Source: Stichopus chloronotus
Lineage: Eukaryota > Echinodermata > Holothuroidea > Aspidochirotida > Stichopodidae
Length of the DNA: 64,000 nt
Assembly (NCBI GenBank): GCA_021234535.1
Contig: CM037835.1
Location: 8,990,001-9,054,000 of the forward strand
Direction of reading: 5' to 3'
The position numbers were made by a program, and so were the translations under genes. Under the pieces are notes generated by a model. That model was not told the DNA's origin. It made no database searches and saw only the letters and a list, made by a program, of their open reading frames with translations. This document shows positions 12,950 through 23,225 of this stretch, in pieces (position 1 is the stretch's first letter; every line of letters starts with the position of its first letter).

Positions 12950-14857
12950 GTGAGTAAAGGCAAATTTCATATCTATATAGCTGTGAACTCCTGTTTGGTT
13001 CAGTAAACATTCTCTGGATGCAAATTCCATCAAAATGTGGTAGGTCAACATTTCTTCTCATAGCGCCAGTTCGATATAGCTTTTAATGCAAATTTATAGT
13101 AATAGTTGTGTATGTCCTTAGCTCTTTATGAATGGGACCAAACGTGACCCCTTTGCCAACGGCTGCTGAAAAATTTCGAGTGTTTGGATGTGGGGTAGTA
13201 AATGGTTGGGGTACAAATTACTGTCAGACTGGAAGGTGGAGCCAACTGGAGTAGGTTCTGAGGCTTTATTGATTTTTTTAAGCAAGACATAGGCCTAACT
13301 ATTCTGTTGATGAAGCAGTTTCTTGATGTGCCATTTTGATTTGCACTTGATGTTATTTTTTAGTTAATTACATTTTCTTGATAGAAAGGGCCGTTAATTG
13401 ACTTGTTTAATTTGATTAATACATACTTATTAAATAGATGCCATTTTGTTCTCAATCTCTTTGTTTTATGTGGAAAATATGTTTATTATACCCCCCCCCC
13501 CCCTTCAGTTCGTGTATTCAGTTCTCATTAAATTTACATGTGTCAAGTCACCCTAGTGTCTGGGGGGGGGCGGGTTGGCCACCCCTAACCGACCAGTTTG
13601 AAGGACAACGGAGGACCGAATGTCCCATAAAATGCCCCTTGATAGGCCCAAAAGAAAAATTAAAAGAGAAAAATCATGTAGCTACATGGACATCCAGGAG
13701 CAATTAATTCGTACAACAAAAATGTCTTTGTTTACCTTTAGACACAAAAGAGTTAAAAAGCAACTAACCCACAATTACAGAACAAGTGCTTTTGGACAAT
13801 TGCCCCGCAAGAATATTTGGGCCTGATCCAATTACCACTGAGTAAAGAAATTAATTACACGCAACGATGTATTTATATATACTTATGCAATATAATTTTC
13901 TGTTGAACTTTATATAGGGAAACTTGCATGTTATATTCCCCGATCTAGTGCATAGACCTACAAATAGTCTGCTTTTTTAACTCGATGTCAATCTTTGCAT
14001 TTATTGCACCATTATTCCTGCAGGCTGCTAATGTTAGTCGGCTCTCGGAAAGCTTTATTTTGATGTGTTAAATTTCAGTGTTGAATTCCTCATCGTGGCA
14101 CTGAAAGTAAAAGAAAAAAAAGAATCGTTGGATTCTTTTATACCCCAAAATAAAAAACAGTTCATTCACGATTCGGTCGCCTTACGGTGATAAATGTAAA
14201 TTACTGTCAGATTTTCGGTTTCTGTTCATGCAGCGATAAATAAAATTTCTGAAGGCAATTCTTAGCCTAGCCTGCATGATGTCTGATGCACATGTATGCA
14301 TCCCATGGCGGGTGGTCCGTTAGATAGCATAGTTGTAGTCCAAGGAGGCTGACAGATTTGGCGACTAGAGTTAACTTAACGTCTGATCTGTTATTCAATG
14401 AATATTTATGACAAAGCAAGCCCATACAGGGTAACATTTTTTTCATTTGGTTTCCTCAGATGTGGCACAGTCATATTTAAACATATACTCAAGCTTCAAG
14501 TGAGGCAATGCAGGACACCACCTAACCCTGAAGACTGACCTTATCCTTATCGCTGGCCGATTGTTCTCGATAGACACCAATTCAATTCCCCTAAGGCTTT
14601 TTGGACTTTTTGATGTATATCCAAAGTGAGCCTATATTCAGGGATGTAGACTACCAATTCGTTCTGCCGTTAAAAGTAATTAAAACTGATCACAGCAACA
14701 TTTTTAGTGATTTCTACTTGTTTCGACCTCACAATGAACATATACATTTATCAAGATCCTACGTAGTCCCTCCACCCCACATGTTGTCCATCCTCTGTCC
14801 CAGCCGGCAGTGAATAGTTAATACTGCAGCCAGGCTGCCCATTGATACGGAAGTCGA
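12950..14857. other. Region downstream of the candidate plus-strand exon
   Basis: AT-rich with poly-C at 13491-13503 and poly-G at 13562-13570. An open frame at 13620-13826 is lysine-rich but not recognised. No supported gene. Confidence 0.5.
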
Positions 14858-15045
14858 GAGGGCGGTGGTATATGGAGTATAATGGACATCGTTGTAACCA
14901 TCGATTCTCCTCTTCCTGTTTTCATGCGAAAAAAAGAAATCCAAAAGTAATGAGGGGGTACTTCAAGAATTATCGTTCTCATCGTTAACATTTTGCCGCA
15001 TCCTAATAAATGGTCGTGACCAAACACTGAAACAGTCAAGCAGAG
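14858..15045 (-). repeat. Left arm of a large inverted repeat
   Basis: Reverse complement matches 16090-16312 through CATTTATTAGGATGC, AAAATGTT(A/T)ACGATG, CTTGAAGTACCCCCTCA, TTTTGGATTTC and AATCGATGGTT. Both arms read HLLGC.KM.TM.T..LEVPPH when translated. Confidence 0.8.
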
Positions 15046-15169
15046 ACAAAATGTAGTAGGTATGACTCTTTAACTGTACGTGGTTTGTCACAACCAAGAT
15101 AGTTGTTGTGGTACGGATGTTATCAGGGCGTATAAAAGACTTCTAATAAAGACGTGTTTTATAGCTCCG

Positions 15170-15922
15170 CAGTGGCAGCGCCAGAATGTCAGACTCGGGG
15201 GGGGGGGGGGGAAACTGAGGGCATAGGAAAATGTTGGGGGGCAAAGATTTTCTCGCGCAGCGCGAAAGCGAGCGCGAGGCGCGAGGTCTTGCGGGTGGGG
15301 TCCAGGGAAACTCTGAGGTTTTAGCATATCTCTGGGTGGAAAATTAAGCCCCAAGAGAGGTATATTATTCATTTTTATATTATTTATTTTTTCGGTTGAC
15401 CGCACTCCAAGGTTCCCAACTTTTTTCTTTGGGAGTACCATTTCACATTTACGCGGTGCCACCGAGTACACACACACACGCACGCACGCATACACACACA
15501 CACACATAGGCTACATACACTTCCATTCCATTCCTATATTTAGGAAAACAAGACATTCCTATATTTAGGAAAACAACCACCTACCCGCCCTTCCCTTATG
15601 CTGGACGGTAAACATTCCAGAGAAAATTGGTCTGACCAGGCTGGCCTCCTGTTGAAGTGGCTACGGGCATGATATAAAACTGGCAGCCTGTGTAACATAA
15701 ATTAGGCATTTATCAATCATGGTTCCCTGGGGGCTGTTCTTATTGAGTCCAATGCCAATACATAGTTTTGTGATTAAATTAATTTTGGATTAGAACAAGA
15801 TCTGATTGGAAGGGTGAGAGCAACTGGGGGCAGGCAACGGGGGGGGGGGGGCAAGGAAACAATCTGGAGGGGCAAATACCCCCTCATGCCCCCCCCCCCC
15901 CCCCACCGTAGCGCCGCCACTG
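15170..15922. mobile_element. 753-bp hAT-type MITE with target-site duplication
   Basis: Ends CAGTGGCAGCGCCA (left) and, reversed, CAGTGGCGGCGCTA (right), flanked by 8-bp duplications TAGCTCCG (15162-15169) and TAGCTTCG (15923-15930). Internally there are G tracts just inside both ends, a GC-rich stretch at 15245-15290, a (CA)n at about 15465-15506 and a tandem TTCCTATATTTAGGAAAAC pair near 15530-15575. No transposase. Eight-bp duplications and CAGNG ends are hAT traits. Confidence 0.85.
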
Positions 15923-16089
15923 TAGCTTCGTAACTAGTATGTAACTACAGTAAGCAGTCTGAGACTAAACGCCTTCTGGTCAATCCGTGACATGATAGGT
16001 AATTGACACTGAAAACAGAAAATGTTCAGTTGGCGACGTACCGAAATGTTCGAGAATATTGAAGTAAATATTGACTGTTCTGTGTTTCA

Positions 16090-16312
16090 GGCTAAGTTAT
16101 GTTATTATAGGTCTAGGCCCAGCAATGCAATGATTGTCGAACATTTATTAGGATGCTACAAAATGTTTACGATGGGAACGTTTTGTCTTGAAGTACCCCC
16201 TCACTAATTTTGGATTTCTCCTTTCACATGTTTTCGGAAAACGGGACAGGAAAATCGATGGTTTACAAAGATGTCGATTACTCCATCCCACCGCACCTCT
16301 GGGCTTCATTTA
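16090..16312 (+). repeat. Right arm of a large inverted repeat
   Basis: Partner of 14858-15045. Encodes EHLLGCYKMFTMGTFCLEVP and PH before a stop. The arms are separated by about 1.05 kb, most of which is the hAT-type MITE. Confidence 0.8.
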
Positions 16313-16734
16313 ACTTGTGTATTGCTGCTTCACATGAAGCGTTGCATTATAACTTAAGGGGCGATACACGCAATTGGCGATATACGCAATTCAAATTATC
16401 TATGTGAAGTTGCTGGGATAGTGTATCAAAACTGATGTGATAACCTGCAGCGGTTGGGTCATTTCTGTTGCTAAACTTAAAAATTTCTGAGCATTTCACG
16501 TCAAAATGACTTCGTTTCCTCCGGATCCCCTCCCTTTGATTGGGAGAGAGCATTCACCACGCTGGGAATTCTCTTGCACTCCACTCCTTCCCTAGTGAGT
16601 CCTGGAGTCGAGACACCCAATTCGAATCAGAGTCATTACCTTTCGAGTCCGAGTCCTGGAGACACTGCACAAATATTACATATACCCTTACATGTGAAAC
16701 ATAACAAGATTGTCAACAGGGCGGTAGCCGGGGT

Positions 16735-17490
16735 CATATCTCTAGGAGGGGGGGGGGGGGGTGTGAAGGTCAAAAATTGCGACTGGCTGGATTTTTTTTT
16801 TCAACTGAATGGTCGACGCCACTGGGACAGTTTCGGACACTACGGATACCGTAATAGGCGTTGATCCAGAATTGTAAAAGAAAAAGTGTGTGTGTGGGGG
16901 GGGGGGGGGGAGCTTAACGACAAGGGCACTATCAGGCTCGACGGAAAGAGTTTGGGTTCAGCAATGGGGGGACTATCTAAGCTGAGCGCCACCATTGCTT
17001 GGCGTGAAGAAAAAAAGAAAATTTTGGCTTTTCAACAACCCTCCCTTTTCTAGATGGCAACTTAAACGGCACTCCTCGGTGTATCCTACTTGAACTGCAT
17101 GTCCCCAGCCTTGAAATAGGGATATCATGTCTGCAATTCCTCAATTTATGTGAAAATAAAAAATAATGTATGAAAAATGGTAATACATATTAGATGGGTT
17201 GAGGTGATACAAGAATCATAAGAATCGTTATGCATCCTTTTTGGAGGCTAAACACATAGGCGTATGGGCGTCTAGAAATCTGGGGGTAAGTTGGCGCGCA
17301 GCGTACAAGAAAATTGGGGGTTTTACAAACTCCCCAGGTGAGTCGGAAACGGCTTTTGCCATTCTCTCTATATAGGAGGCATGTACACCCAGCCTTACAA
17401 TAGGGATATCATGCCGCGGCAATTTGAAAAAAAAACGATTTATGGAAAATAGTAATACATATAAAGGGATTTCCAGCGAAACGTCTCACG
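16735..17490. repeat. Poly-G tracts and a diverged tandem duplication
   Basis: G runs at about 16747-16760 and 16897-16910. Segments 16960-17200 and 17260-17480 share AGAAAATT, CAGCCTT, ATAGGGATATCATG and GGTAATACATAT/AGTAATACATAT in the same order, about 284 bp apart. Confidence 0.6.
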
Positions 17491-19333
17491 AAGGGTGGCT
17501 CAAAATTCTCAGTGAAATGTAGAAAAAAAAAACAACTTTGGTCGGTTAGGCAGGTCAACGTGACTGAAAATAAACCTTCTCGTCTTAATCCTTTCTTTGA
17601 TTCTTCTAATTCCAATGTTAACAACTTGCAAATATTGTTTATGAGTTGACATGTGATGATAGCTTACCGTACATTTTCAGAGAGTAAAATAATGTCCGGT
17701 ATCTTTCTTACATAATTCAAAAAGTTAAATAGTCATGAACTTGTGGGTACCGTCATCATCATGGAAAAAACCTATCCATGTCTCCATATTGTAATGCGCA
17801 GTCTACAAGCCATTTTTAGTGCGTTAATTTTTTTCCAAGAGACAAGAAGTTACAGTGAAATTAATATAGAAAGGATACATTTAATTAATCACCTATATGC
17901 AGTGTTGCAGTAGCCGAATTTTAAGGGTCATGGTTGTATGTGCTGTCGATACATATTCACTACGTAATCACTCCTGACACCGTGCAATAACTGCATAAAT
18001 TTCTGACCTTGCGTTTAACTGCTGAAGAATCTCTTGGAGAATTATTTTGGGAAGACGGTGACGACGCTAGATACGATGGAAGTCATTAGATATTACTTTC
18101 AGTCCAGACTGCGAATTCGTAAAAAAAATTTCGACAAAAAGTGCATTACAAATTTTCTTTGAAAAAGATTGTCAGGTAAAGAATTGGAAAAATTATGACG
18201 TCACCATAACCATGGCACCAATCTTCTATCTTCCACACTGAATAACACTTAACTCCTTTCTTCAGTCAGTTTTCTCCCTCTCCACAGTATCTCTCTTTTC
18301 ATTTTTACTCTTGAAATCCCAAACATCAATGCTGCACAATACGGTATGTCGCAGTCACATGCCTCAATTTGAAGCATTAAAACTGGTCGTAGCCATTGTT
18401 GAAAAAGGCATGACTAGAATTGTAGGATTCATTTCTTGTTTTTGTTTTTGTTTTTTAATAGTTCCATCGGTACAATAATTGAGATTATTGTGTTTCACTT
18501 ACATGGAGTACCACAACAACACACATAATCTTGATTGTTTTCCTTTGTATTTTACGTTTAGGTCTGAATTCAGTCGCCTTTTTCTAATTTTCAATTGTTC
18601 ATTACGGCGTAGAGCAGTAGGACAATCCCATATCTTGATTTTTTTCCTCAGATATATTCCCCCTCTCTCTGCATGTAGGCAGATCTTCCTTCTCTTTACA
18701 CACCGTATTATCGAGACCCTGTTGTCCGGATTACCGATATCGCGCTCTCATACAAGATGTCTCTTACGTTCTCATTCCCACACCACGGTTTTCGGGTGAA
18801 TGGCAATCAGGCGACCGACAGATAAATGGGAATGGTAGGAAAGAAACGAGGTAATAAAGCGTAACGGGTGGGGGGGGGGGGGGAGCTTTATGGGGGGAGC
18901 TGTATGTCGCTTGGATGGGCGATTAGAGAAATTATAAAATAGAGAAGAGCTGGTGAAGTAAAGGAGCTAACAAGTTTAGATATTGAATTGCATGCACTGA
19001 GCCTAAATGACCCATAGCCCATGACAAGGGCTATCCAACACAGTCCCTACCTTCGAAGCAAGATTTGACAGGTATTGGAAGAACCAGCCTCTGATTTATT
19101 ATATATAAAGGACAATTGGACTGAGATACACCTAACTGGAACCAGAAATTTCACGGCCATTGGCAGCTTTTAGCTGACAGAAAAAGATCAAGGAAGATCC
19201 TAAAGTCATGAGAAGAGAATCTGTGAGTAGGCTATTTAATATTTTAACTGCGTGTTTTTCAACTCACTAAACTGAAGTCATGAAGTTGTTCTCACCAAGG
19301 AAGGGAGACGGGTAAACTCTGCAAAGGCTGAGT
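17491..19333. other. AT-rich region, no recognised gene
   Basis: Poly-G tract at about 18869-18884. A short frame around 18000-18080 reads protein-like (TAEESLGELFWEDGDDARYD) but has no support. Confidence 0.5.
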
Positions 19334-19470
19334 TCGTATGCCTTGTTACAATTGATTGGGTAAAAAATACTCCAGCCTTGGTTAAAAACTTTCCCATTGT
19401 CGGGAAACTTTCAACCCAAGAAGAGTATTTTTTTTAGACCTCAACTTGTGTAGTTTAAATAAGGCATACG
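19334..19470. repeat. Foldback (hairpin) element
   Basis: Inverted halves pair CGTATGCCTT with AAGGCATACG, AAAAAATACTC with GAGTATTTTTTT, and CTTGGTTAAAAACTTTCCC with GGGAAACTTTCAACCCAAG around a centre near 19398. A perfect GGGTAAA...TTTACCC palindrome follows at 19481-19496. Resembles a MITE, family unknown. Confidence 0.75.
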
Positions 19471-19519
19471 TAACCAATTCGGGTAAAAGTTTACCCAACT
19501 TTTTTTTTAGAGTGTACAC

Positions 19520-21080
19520 AATCACGAAGCGTTTACCACAGACTAAAGGTATAGGCATACACCCGCTCATTGACTTTTACACTATCTTCAAAGAATTGTA
19601 GAAGTTTTCCACGTGTGTGACCTACCACTCTATAGTTGAAGTTTTGAACATTCATGGCCGGCACTTTCAATTTTCCGTATCGTGGTGAGGTTTTAAGTTA
19701 GGGGTCAACAAACTTTTCGATGTAAGTGAAAATGTTTCATGCAAATTTTTTCCTCCGCGAACCTAAAAAGTTGTAAACGACAATGAAATCGTGAAAATTT
19801 CATCAATTGCCTCAATTTGCATACTACATACACTTCAACCCACTTGTTTCCACATCCAAATTACAAAATAATCTAACTTTTTTGCAACAGAAAAGATCGC
19901 AATTTACAGGGAATAAGCAGTCACCAGCAACTCATGAAATGCCGATTTCGAAAATATATGATTTTTTACCATAATTTCAAAATTTTCGCGAATTTCCCAA
20001 AATAATGTGCCACGTCATTCTCACAACCACGCAGTTTACGACTGCAAAACTCAGTGTATATCCTAATCAAAATAACTCTTCTCCTCCTGCTACCTATGAT
20101 TCACAGCTCCCAGAAACTGGTGTGGCCATATATATATATTTGTGGCTACAAGTATTAATCCTCTAAATGAAGTGAATTTGATGTAGGCTTAAATTAAAAG
20201 TTGGGCCTAGTAAGAATATTAAATACTCCCCGATGATAGAACCTGCCAACCGGTATTATGAATTATTCAGGTAACGACTTGTCTCAAGTCGCACATTTGT
20301 ATAGGCCTATTGCGACGGCACCATCGTGAGTTTATTCCCTGAAGTTTGATTTGGTTCCCAGAAATAAAGGCGGAGCTTCACTGAATGGTTTGCTTCCCCT
20401 ATTCTTTATGAATCATATAATTTGTTTCATTTTTATTATGGCACGTATTTTTGTTGAATTATGTGCCATATAATAACGTGTGTGATGTAGCGGCATAAGC
20501 CTTACCGTTGACTTGTTTGTCAATTTGGCGGACGCCCTTAACTTGGAGGGTACCAAAAACTTTAGTTACGAAACTGGAGGTTCGGATTTTGGACACCCTA
20601 GTGAACACACGTACTTTTTTCGTCTCTCAGACCAAGGAGATATATTTACATGTTTCATTAAGCGTCTATACGTCTTTTTTTTTGCGGCGGAAACTATATG
20701 TCACGAGCACCTTAATTTTCCGATCGAACTACACATTTATATTTATTCACACGGAGACAGCGCCCGGAAATTTTACCTGAAAGCATTTGTGCTACTCTCC
20801 CGGAACTTACATGTTTCTACTTTACGTTATATTTGCATATATATCTTATGTGTGCTGACTTTTCCTTTCTACTTATCATTTGGAACGTCGCAGGACACAA
20901 TGAAGTCTACGATGTCCCTTTAAGCGGAACCAGGGCACTGTCAACAGGTGAGCGCTTATCTTTTTTTTTTTTTTTGTGATAAACTAAATCGCCAAAATGT
21001 CATGTTTCCTTATAATACAATCGATGAAGAGTTCTTTGACGGAGGCAGATAAATAATAACAGAAAACGATCATTGAATCT
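19520..21080. other. AT-rich region, no firmly supported gene
   Basis: Contains one unit related to the AT-rich repeat (20405-20480) and overlapping plus-strand frames at 20508-20923. A weak exon-like stretch at 20848-20947 is given under findings. Confidence 0.5.
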
Positions 21081-21517
21081 TGTTACTTGTATTCAAATAT
21101 TAACTCCTTGATAACTTAAATGCAGACGATATCTCTCAGACAACAAAATGGAATAACAGAAAGCGCGTAGTGTCTGGTTGACAGCCAGAGTGGAAGAGGG
21201 CGAACACGTGGCGTGCCTTCTTCTATGAGTGAATGAGTGACTGCCTGTTCGAGCTCGAAAGAGCTCCTTCAGGACTTGGTAATGGTAAGTCAATTAAGTT
21301 ATGATTTTTTTTTTTTTTTGAGACTGGAACGAAGGAGAAAAGTTGGGGGTTGGGGTTGAAATCAATAATCTGTCACTCCATCGAGATCGATTCTTCTATA
21401 AACCACACCTTGGCTGTTTACGTAATAAGCCATAGCTGCTTACTATTCACATTCTCGTAATATTGTTTACTGTAAACACGTGTATGCTCCATGAATATTC
21501 ATTACATTACAATAACA
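21081..21517 (-). repeat. 3' LTR of the Gypsy-type element
   Basis: 437 bp bounded by TGTTA and TAACA inverted ends, lying directly after the polypurine tract (three bases, TAA, between them). A long T tract at 21305-21320 lies inside. The 5' LTR is not in the window. Confidence 0.7.
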
Positions 21518-21614
21518 TTACTTCCCCCTTCTTTACTACACTCAACATATTACTTAATATTACTGTAACGAAAATCGACTTGCTAATATAAAACGGACAT
21601 AACTTGACATGACG

Positions 21615-22086
21615 TCATAAATCTAAAATATCTCTCTCTTTAACTCTGGGAGCCGACCTTGTAACATAGAGAGTATCTTTGTCTTGATTCGCACCCGGAT
21701 CTCCTTGTAAATCCTCTGTAATTTCGTTAGTACTGGACTGTGCTGAATCTACATTATCCTGAGTGACTGGTTGCCTAACATGATCACTTTTTTGTAAGTG
21801 TTTTCGGTTTCTACGAAGGATAGTACCAGAATCTGTTTCGACCTCATATGATCTTGGCTCAGGTCTTTTGTGAAGGATTTTACCATGAGACCACTTCCCT
21901 GACACCTGATCCTGGATAAAAACGTCTTGGCCCGGAGAAAGAGGTTTAAGAGATTTTGACGTGTTATCATGATAATTCAATTGGTATTGTTGTTTCTCCT
22001 TTACATTATTAAGTACTTCGTCTTGATTTACAATTGAATGTTTGATCTTTACTGGAATGTTTGCTTTAAGTTTACGACCATAAAAT
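21615..22086 (-). pseudogene. Gypsy integrase C-terminal region
   Basis: Reads FYGRKLKANIPVK, then NNVKEKQQYQLNYHDN, LKPLSPGQDVFIQD, GKWSHGKI, PRSYEVETDSGTILRRNRKH, the pattern after the catalytic core in Ty3/Gypsy Pol. The stop at 21615 lies just before the polypurine tract, as expected for the end of pol. Confidence 0.8.
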
Positions 22087-22087
22087 A

Positions 22088-22396
22088 ATTGTGCACCTCC
22101 CTCCTCCCCCCCCTTTTTTCTTCCTACTCCTAAGGTTCTTTTCTTATTCTTATTTATTTATTTCATTTACAATTTTTGTTGTAAATAACTATTGTGAAGT
22201 TTTGTTGTTCTTAAGTCACCTGATCTTCATTCCCAATTAGTTTAACTTTGTTTGTTTTCTGTTGGACGTCACCTCATGCTCTTTCATGTATGTGTATATA
22301 GTACTTAATAATTACGAAACAAGTAACCTATATAATTAAATCATTTGTATATATATACATGCGTGAATGAATAAACTCAACTCAACATAGTGTCAT
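22088..22396 (+). mobile_element. Probable insertion splitting the integrase
   Basis: About 310 bp of AT-rich DNA lies where LNSRLP should run into AQLFYGRKL. It ends AATAAACTCAACTCAAC, a tail like those of some non-LTR elements. Family not recognised; boundaries are approximate. Confidence 0.45.
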
Positions 22397-22399
22397 AGG

Positions 22400-22822
22400 T
22401 GAACTTGAGGTAACCTGGAATTAAGTGGTGTTGCTCTCAAACACAATAGAGATAGAGATACACTAGAATTGGTCTGTTTTGCCTTCAGTATGGTGTTCTT
22501 GACAATTTGAACTTGGCGTTCAATGAAGCATTTGATTTCGAATATCTAGAACTAGAAGTCACATGTGTGAAAATCCACTCATTTGCAAAGTTTTGAAATT
22601 CTTGGCTAGGGTACTGACTAGCGTTATCAGACATGAATGTATCTGGAATACCATATTCTGAAAACACGCTTTTACAGATATTAATAATGGTATTACTATA
22701 GAAGATCTGCCCTTTGGTACAGGCTTCACCACAATCAAGAATTTCGAGTAATAATCTGCGATAAGTAAATACTCTTCCCCTTCTGCACAAAACACATATA
22801 AACACACACTGCTTAAACACAT
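22400..22822 (-). pseudogene. Gypsy integrase core, frameshifted
   Basis: One frame gives EEYLLIADYYSKFLIVVKP (first catalytic Asp), then a frameshift near 22680 leads to KSVFSEYGIPDTFMSDNASQ (second Asp) and FTHVTSSSRYSKSNA. The expected Glu after SNG is lost. Near 22430 the strand reads LRATPLNSRLP, the segment that normally precedes the C-terminal region. Confidence 0.8.
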
Positions 22823-22825
22823 AGA

Positions 22826-23225
22826 ATGAATTATATGTTACACAGTTTGTTTCCTTTTCATTACATCACACAAACTATAATGCGCTTTTGTTTAATTATA
22901 TCACACGTAATGAATTACTGTCATATAATTTGTTTCATTTTGTTTCTATTATATCAGATACGATGTGTTTTGCATCATTATATGACATACAATGAATTGT
23001 ATGTCATATAATTTGTTTCCTTTCTTTTATATCACATATAGTGTGCTTTTCTTTCATTAAATGTCATATAATAAATTATGTGTCATATAATTTGCTTCGT
23101 TTTTATTATTTCACATAGGCCTATAATGTGCTTTGCTCAATTATATCACATGTAATGAATTATATATCATATAGGCTACCTATATGTCATATTATTTGTT
23201 TTGTTTTTATTAATAGAGTATCAAA
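22826..23225. repeat. AT-rich tandem repeat
   Basis: About four to five diverged units of roughly 90-95 bp built from ATGAATTATATGTCATATAA, TTTGTTTC, TTTTTATTATATCACATA and TGTGCTTT words. A related unit is at 20405-20480, on the other side of the Gypsy remnant. Confidence 0.75.

Larger units (their letters stand above)
21081..22822 (-). mobile_element. Decayed Ty3/Gypsy-type LTR retrotransposon, 3' half
   Basis: On the minus strand: integrase core (22822-22485), an intervening insertion (about 22090-22395), integrase C-terminal region (about 22085-21618), a polypurine tract AAAGAAGGGGGAAG (21534-21521) and a 3' LTR. Gag, protease and RT are absent; the 5' side stops at an AT-rich tandem repeat. 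Confidence 0.8.

Noticed and set aside
15088..15507. 139-codon minus-strand frame
   Set aside because: It is made of G tracts, a CA microsatellite and GC-rich MITE sequence, not a protein.
18479..18799. 106-codon plus-strand frame
   Set aside because: Low-complexity hydrophobic and Ser/Arg composition with no recognisable motif or splice context.
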